A stretch of DNA of 64,000 bases from Pohlia nutans (lineage: Eukaryota; Streptophyta; Bryopsida; Bryales; Mniaceae), in NCBI GenBank assembly GCA_022496805.1, contig CM040092.1, positions 193,555-257,554 of the forward strand. The letters are read 5' to 3'. Shown here in pieces: positions 58,493-64,000 of this stretch. The position numbers and the translations under genes were made by a program. A model generated the notes under the pieces. The model was not told the DNA's origin. It saw nothing but the letters and a program-made list of their open reading frames with translations, and did no database searches. The first letter of the stretch is position 1. Every line of letters begins with the position of its first letter.

Positions 58493-60319
58493 GGTTTAAT
58501 GATTGGTTGTTTCAATGGAGGTCTGATGCTCCAAAACTCGTTGCAAGAGGTATTAAGAGCGTATTTTCCTTGTGTGTATGTGGATAACCTTAATGTTGTA
58601 GATTGGTTGGAGCATAAATACCTAGGATCATATCCATAGAAAATGATCAAACCTCTTTGTTATGAGCAATTTTCCAATTAAAATTCTATATATTTATTTT
58701 TGAGATATTTTTGATAGATGTGACTATATGTTTTTTTTTCATCCTATTTTTTATGAAATCTTGAAACTAAATTGAGGTAAATATGTTCTTTTAGATCTAT
58801 TATGCAACAACTAATAATAAAATAAATACTCCAAATGGTTTCAAATCTTGATTGGGCATTTTGGACGTAACATAAACTATCTAGTGTACTCGTGAAAGAA
58901 AAAACTAGTCAAAATTTGAAGATTTGATGAGTGCATACACAATAAGGACCTTAACTTCTTGAGTTTATAAATGCAATAAAATGTTCAAAATTTGAAATTT
59001 AAAAAACTAAAAAAATAATATAGAAATGTAGACTTAATAAGTTTCATGTTTGTAGTTAGAATTGAAGGAAAAAAATGCTTCTTCAAGATTGAAATTGAGT
59101 TTGACTAACGAACATCCAATAAGCACCGTTAAAGGATTCATGTTAAGGTACTCTTCTATGATATATAGATGATGTAATTATATTTTCATGTTAAAAAACG
59201 TCCATTTCTACTTCGGTGTTGTCATACATCAAAACATTTTATAACATTCTCTATATAAAAATTAAATATTAAGTGAACAACGCATTTTTTTTGCAATAAC
59301 CTTGTTAGATTCCACGTAATTCAGGTGCAATTCCATTTACGGTTTTTTAAGGTTTTAAACTTGATACTTGCATCATAGCTATATAGTGGATGACGGTTGT
59401 ATTTACATTCTATTCTTTAAATCATTCTCTAATTTCTACCAAGGCATATGACATCAACCTACTTATCATATTTCTTTTGATATTCAGTTGGCATAGGTGA
59501 TAGGAATTTCAAACCCAACACACGGCTAGATTCTAGGGTTCTGGACATCATTTTTAGTTGTCACCTACTTCGAGGGGCACGTTAGAGATTGGACATTGAT
59601 AGTCCTTGTTGTGAAGATTTAGAGCTTCTGTACTTATTAATGGGGAGGAGGAAGTAACTGGTATTTGCTTTGGCTCACTAGGAAAACTAAAATATATTTT
59701 TGTGCTAGTGCATTAGAAGGCTACATTCTAAGTACATGTTGGATTCTATATATGTTCACAAATTTAAAAAATACATTTGTTATGCTCTCAAAAGTGATGC
59801 ATTTTGGAATTAGTTTTGCAAGATTTGCGGCGGTTGTGTAGATGCTCACATTCTCATGGATTAAAAGTACTACTGTAGTCGTTGTTCTACTAGTAAATAT
59901 ACAAAGTGTCATTTTTTTTACAAAATTTAGTGCCCATTAGTAGATGCAAATATTTAAAAATCATACATGAAAAACATACAAATTTTGGTCGGAACAAATC
60001 TTGAGATACATGTAATTGCCGTATGGTATGTAACGCAATTGTAGAAGTACTGCGACCATGTGATGTATGTAAATGTTGCAAACATACATCTTATACACGC
60101 TTTTGATGTCAACCTTCAAAAGTCCAAAAACATAATCCTTTGATAATCCCTTTGTATGTCATTCGCTTATGTTGCAGTTGTATACGAAACATGTTGAATC
60201 AGTAGGTACTGAAATCGTACGAAATGCATACAAGAAAACTTACGTAGAACATACACCAACACTTTGAAAAACAAAACATATCAAAAACATTGGAAAAACA
60301 TGACTTGCCAAGTTTGTGA
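58493..60319. other. AT-rich intergenic sequence
   Basis: No gene, RNA or clear repeat recognised. Confidence 0.5.
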
Positions 60320-61137
60320 TGTAATATCCAAATGACACAACCAAGACCCTTAAATTTAGTTCAATTCCCACAATTTCCTGGTCATGCTAAAACTGACCCA
60401 AACCAACATGTTGCTAGGTTTGAAATAGTGTGTGCAACAGATTTGATACCACAAGCTAGTTTTATGCACACATTCCTTGCATCTTTAAATAGACCAGCTC
60501 ATAAATGGTTTAGGACTCATGGATCATTCGGAGATTGGAACGCTCTAAAAATGCATTCTTAGCTTGCTTTCATCCTCTAGCTTTTAAAGAAAGTCTACAT
60601 GAACGATTGCAAACTATTAAAATGGGCGTTGGTGAAAGTGTAGAGTCTTATTATGGTAGGATGGAATATTTATAGCAACAATGGAATGATCACCAAATGC
60701 CTAATGATTATCTCACTAGGGTTTTTATAAGCGGGTCCACTCTATCTACCTGAATTTAGAATTGTCATTAAAGAAAATAGTCCACCAGATTTGACTACTA
60801 CATTGAGATATGTCAAGAGTTATGAAGAAGTTCGGATTAGTGATGATCGACAATTAGCTATGATAGATCCAACTATCTACACGCCGACAAATTATCTTCA
60901 AAACCAAATGTATAATCCAATTGCTAATTTGTCCAATTATCTCCTAATATAACCACAAACTTATTCAAATATAATTTCACTACAAACAATTGTTTCTGTG
61001 CCTATTAAACCAAGTTTTAAAAACATGATGAAAAAAACAAAGAAGTTTGAATCAACAACTTTGTTAAAGAAAATTAAAATGCCAAGAGTTTTGAAAAAAT
61101 ATGTTGGCACTCAAAAAAATTGTCGTGAGCAATGAGA
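60320..61137 (+). pseudogene. Gypsy-type gag relic
   Basis: FPQFPGHAKTDPNQHVARFE, FLASLNRPAHKWF and then, across frame shifts, LHERLQTIKMGVGESVESYY follow the pattern of the plant Retrotrans_gag domain (substrate-binding helix set, A..WF, W..L...F, L..L.Q...ESV..Y). Multiple stops and frame changes. No pol sequence follows; a TTAA MITE begins about 110 bp downstream. Confidence 0.75.
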
Positions 61138-61244
61138 ATTTGACTGAATAGGTGATTGAGTGAACAACATCTTTAGAGAGAAAATAAGTGTAAAAGAAAG
61201 TGAGTGTAATTGTAAGGAAGAGTGTTTGCAAATAAAAATCCTAG

Positions 61245-61832
61245 TTAACCCCTAAACGTACCAAGGTGTCCTTGGAATTGACAATTTGAGAAAAATCATT
61301 ATAAAAAACTATTTAGAAGAATATTTTGGAGTTGATATGCAAATGAAAGTCCTAGATTTTGAATTTCAAAATCCATCCGTACAATCTAATTCACTAATAC
61401 TATAACCAATATTTAATTATAAAATTTGAAAGTTAAAATTAAAAATTCCTTCTAAATTTGATTACAAACAAAATTTTAATATTTTTTGAGTAAAATTTGT
61501 TGGAATGAACTTGAAATGAGATACTCTTAAACTTCGTGATTCTTTGGAATTTTTGTGTTTCTTAAATCTATGACCTCATTTTTGCAAGGCCACTTCTGAA
61601 CTATAGTCAATGCGATTTTGGCTTGGTCAACGACTTGACATACTACTAAATTTGTAATTTAAGAAAAATATATAATCAAGTATGACAAAATCCAACCGTT
61701 AGATAGGACAACAACTTGATGAAGAATCTCCACATTAGTGGATGACTTTCATTCAAGCATTGATGAGAATGAGAGAAGGGTTTGAATTTGTTAATCGTTC
61801 ACTTTCTGAACGCTCTAACGTTTAGGGGTTAA
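61245..61832. mobile_element. TTAA-target MITE, family 1, copy 3 (588 bp, inverted)
   Basis: TTAACCCCTAAACGTACC at the left and TAACGTTTAGGGGTTAA at the right, TTAA at 61245-61248 and 61829-61832. It is the reverse complement of the copy at 10491-11079 with scattered substitutions. Confidence 0.92.
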
Positions 61833-62284
61833 GGAGAATTCTAGCAAAAATGGAAGGAAAAGAAAGACAACAAATTTGGGCGGATACAATACTAAATACA
61901 CAATACAAATGAATGTTATTGTCTAAGTCCAGTCAAAATGTCCAATGTTATTGTCCAAAATACCACAATTTTACATAAAAACATATACTTTCAAAATAAG
62001 TCATTAATGAAAAGAACAATAAGGCGGTTCCTTCCAAACAAAGTCTATATTTGTGATAAAACCCTCATCAACTATGAAACGATAATGAACGATAACTAAC
62101 ATAAGTCAAATATTAAAAGAACATTTAGAATCCATAACCTACTACAAAATCAAAACAATTCTTTAACCTTCAAAACTGTCATTCTATATCAAATATAAAA
62201 GTCAATTGAATTCAGTTTCCATGATCCTTATTGTCTTAAGTTTAATAGTAAGTTACTATAAATTTACTGTTTTAATATAGTAAC
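61833..62284. other. AT-rich intergenic sequence
   Basis: No gene recognised. Confidence 0.5.
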
Positions 62285-62743
62285 ATGAAGAAGAGCAAAC
62301 AACTTGCGATTATACTAGTACCTCTTATTGTGCTTCCAGAGCAAATCTTATCACTATTCTCATATGTAAGAAAAGAAAAACTTAAGAAAGCTGGGATCTG
62401 GGATTACATAAGTCTCAAGTTACCTCAATCTGACTTAGATTTAATTCAAAAGTTCATCACAACGAGTGAATTTAGCAAAATGAGAGAAGTCTTTATTCAA
62501 AAAAGAAAAGTATACCTCACTTCAGAAGTGATAGCAGAGATCTTCCACGTCACAATAGGAGGGGAGAGAATACCCTTGATAGTCAAATTTAATGAAGAAG
62601 AAAAGACTAAAACCTTTGGAGAGAATGCAAATAACGCAAAGATTAATGGTGGATATGATTTGAACCAGAATGGAAATGAAGAGTTAGCAGTCTGGTTGGT
62701 TTACTTAAATCAACGATTAGACTTCTATGCTATTCTTCCCTAG
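62285..62743 (+). CDS. Unidentified 152-residue ORF, probably transposon-derived
   Basis: ATG 62285 to TAG 62743 encodes a hydrophobic N-terminal stretch (LAIILVPLIVLPEQILSLF), a charged middle (KLPQSDLDLIQKFITTSEF) and RKVYLTSEVIAEIFHVTIGG. The last phrase resembles the pattern seen in plant-mobile or retrotransposon ORF domains, where a strand is followed by a helix and a GLP-like turn, but I cannot assign it. Sense-like sequence continues beyond the stop to about 63000 in broken form, so it is likely the start of a longer decayed gene. Codon use is AT-rich like the surroundings. Confidence 0.4.
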   Translation: MKKSKQLAIILVPLIVLPEQILSLFSYVRKEKLKKAGIWDYISLKLPQSDLDLIQKFITTSEFSKMREVFIQKRKVYLTSEVIAEIFHVTIGGERIPLIVKFNEEEKTKTFGENANNAKINGGYDLNQNGNEELAVWLVYLNQRLDFYAILP

Positions 62744-63059
62744 ATTGCATCAAAAGAACTTTTCTATATTGGACTGCATTCTTGGGTAGAAACACACTTT
62801 GACTAGAGTCAACTAAAGTACAACTACTTATTAAGAGAATTTTCAACAAAGAAGGAACACAATTCTATGACCTTGGTTTTAACATTCGTTCTTTGTATGA
62901 TTTTTACACATGTTCCAGTGATGAGAGGGGTCCCAACTCCACAACCTACATCTGGGACCATTCGTATGACAAAGAACAACCAAGGATCATGAGCATCATC
63001 GCCACCAGATTCTTTGATACAATTTTCTATTAAACCTTCATATCATTAATTACTCAAAA

Positions 63060-64000
63060 CACCAAATTAGGAATTTTTGCACTTGGCCAAGTGCAGTGTC
63101 CGATGGCCACAATAGTGCAAAATTTGCACTTTTTTGAAATTTTACCCCCCTGAAATTTTATATATTATCAATTTAAAAATAGCAACAACACATTCATTCA
63201 TATCAATTTCTCCATGTATTAAATGAAAATTAAATATAATGAGCAATATTGTTTTATTGCGATCTAATAGAAAATCAAAACAAAACGCTTCATTTTATAT
63301 ATAAATGAAGGTACACACTACAAAGTAAACAAAATTTGCACTATTCTACTACATCAAAGAGTTCTCTCTTTAGTACTTTCTCAATCAGTACTACCACTCC
63401 ATCTCTTGAGTCTCAAGATCCACCTTAGAGGATTGAGTTTCTACTTCCTCTCATATCTTGTTCTCTAACATTGATCCCTGAGTAATGCTCTAATCTCTAA
63501 AAGGGTCCAAAGATCAACATAATCCAACGCTCTCATGACCATGGTTCCGCCACTGGAGAAGGAATGCTACTCGCGTTTACATCACCTTCTGAATTTGAGG
63601 CGAGCTGCTTATATGTGTAGTTACCATTTTCTTCCAAATGACGATACTTTACTCTCTTGAGGTCATGGTATAATTCATCAAGTCGAAGTGTCATACAATG
63701 ATCTGCCAAAGTCCATGCAAATAATAGCGTCATAAACTCTGTACTAGTAGTCTCTCCATATACAAGTCACACCATTGAGACTATTACTTAAATACTCCTC
63801 ATTGAATAAAATTAATAGGAAAAAAATTAAATTTAGCAACTCATGCTTTGAATTCATAGTACTAAACATTAAATATAGGGGGCTTTGAAGCTGTAGAGGT
63901 TCAAATTTGGATTTGAGGTTTGCATTCAACAAATCTAAGTCAAATTTGGACTTGTTTTTAACTAAACAAATACGTTTACTAAATCACTTTTACAATTTAA
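63060..64000 (-). pseudogene. Second copy of the unidentified relic found at 12.9-16.9 kb
   Basis: Shares the palindrome CACTTGGCCAAGTG (63080) and, on the minus strand at 63733-63533, LLFAWTLADHCMTLRLDELY, matching LLMFGWTLADRDMTLGADDF at about 13680-13610. It continues off the window edge. Confidence 0.55.

Overview
The window is nuclear DNA of a land plant. Both host genes are split by short GT-AG introns, both encode plant-type plastid or starch-pathway enzymes, and the AT-rich space between them and beyond is filled with plant transposon families (Copia and Gypsy LTR elements, CACTA, TTAA-target MITEs, tRNA-derived SINE). I cannot name the species. The long decayed LTR units and the unusual large DNA transposon would fit a non-flowering plant (bryophyte, lycophyte, fern) or a conifer, but this is inference.

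Host genes are confined to the first 8 kb. Positions 1-1350 hold the last exons of DPE2, the cytosolic GH77 disproportionating enzyme. Positions 4593-7872 hold a complete nine-exon gene for a plastid-type KDPG aldolase (Entner-Doudoroff pathway), reconstructed here including a 39-nt microexon that carries the Schiff-base lysine. Everything after about 8 kb is repeat-derived.

Region by region: 8.2-11.1 kb, TTAA-target MITEs of two families. 12.4-12.6 kb, the end of a TIR element related to the large transposon further on. 12.9-16.9 kb, a decayed minus-strand coding relic that recurs at 63-64 kb. 17.9-19.0 kb, a Copia relic. 19.0-26.8 kb, two consecutive copies of a decayed retroelement with a tRNA-Asp primer site, the second split by a 1.2-kb TTAA element. 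27.6-28.4 kb, a 769-bp non-autonomous TIR element. 29.2-34.9 kb, a young, nearly intact Copia element with two apparently identical 318-bp LTRs, a primer site matching the anticodon arm of initiator tRNA-Met, and one in-frame TGA. 36.0-37.2 kb, a CACTA element containing a long hairpin and a SINE relic. 39.4-47.3 kb, two large LTR-like units with minisatellites. 60.3-63.0 kb, a Gypsy gag relic, a third copy of the 0.59-kb TTAA MITE, and an unidentified ORF.

The most unusual object is a 10,721-bp DNA transposon at 47768-58488. It has 26-bp terminal inverted repeats (one mismatch), a 4-bp ATGT target duplication, and genes reading inward from both ends. The minus strand carries a 912-codon, two-exon transposase (helix-turn-helix, Cys/His clusters, RNase H-like acidic residues) and a small protein with an F-box-like segment. 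The plus strand carries a protein with a RING-like zinc finger, coiled coil, acidic tract and basic tail. Motifs of the type AGTCC(A) recur in its ends, in the transposase intron and in an internal minisatellite. Each gene has only one to three lesions, so it is recently dead or its relatives may be active. The 769-bp element at 27.6 kb and the end at 12.58 kb share its terminal sequence.
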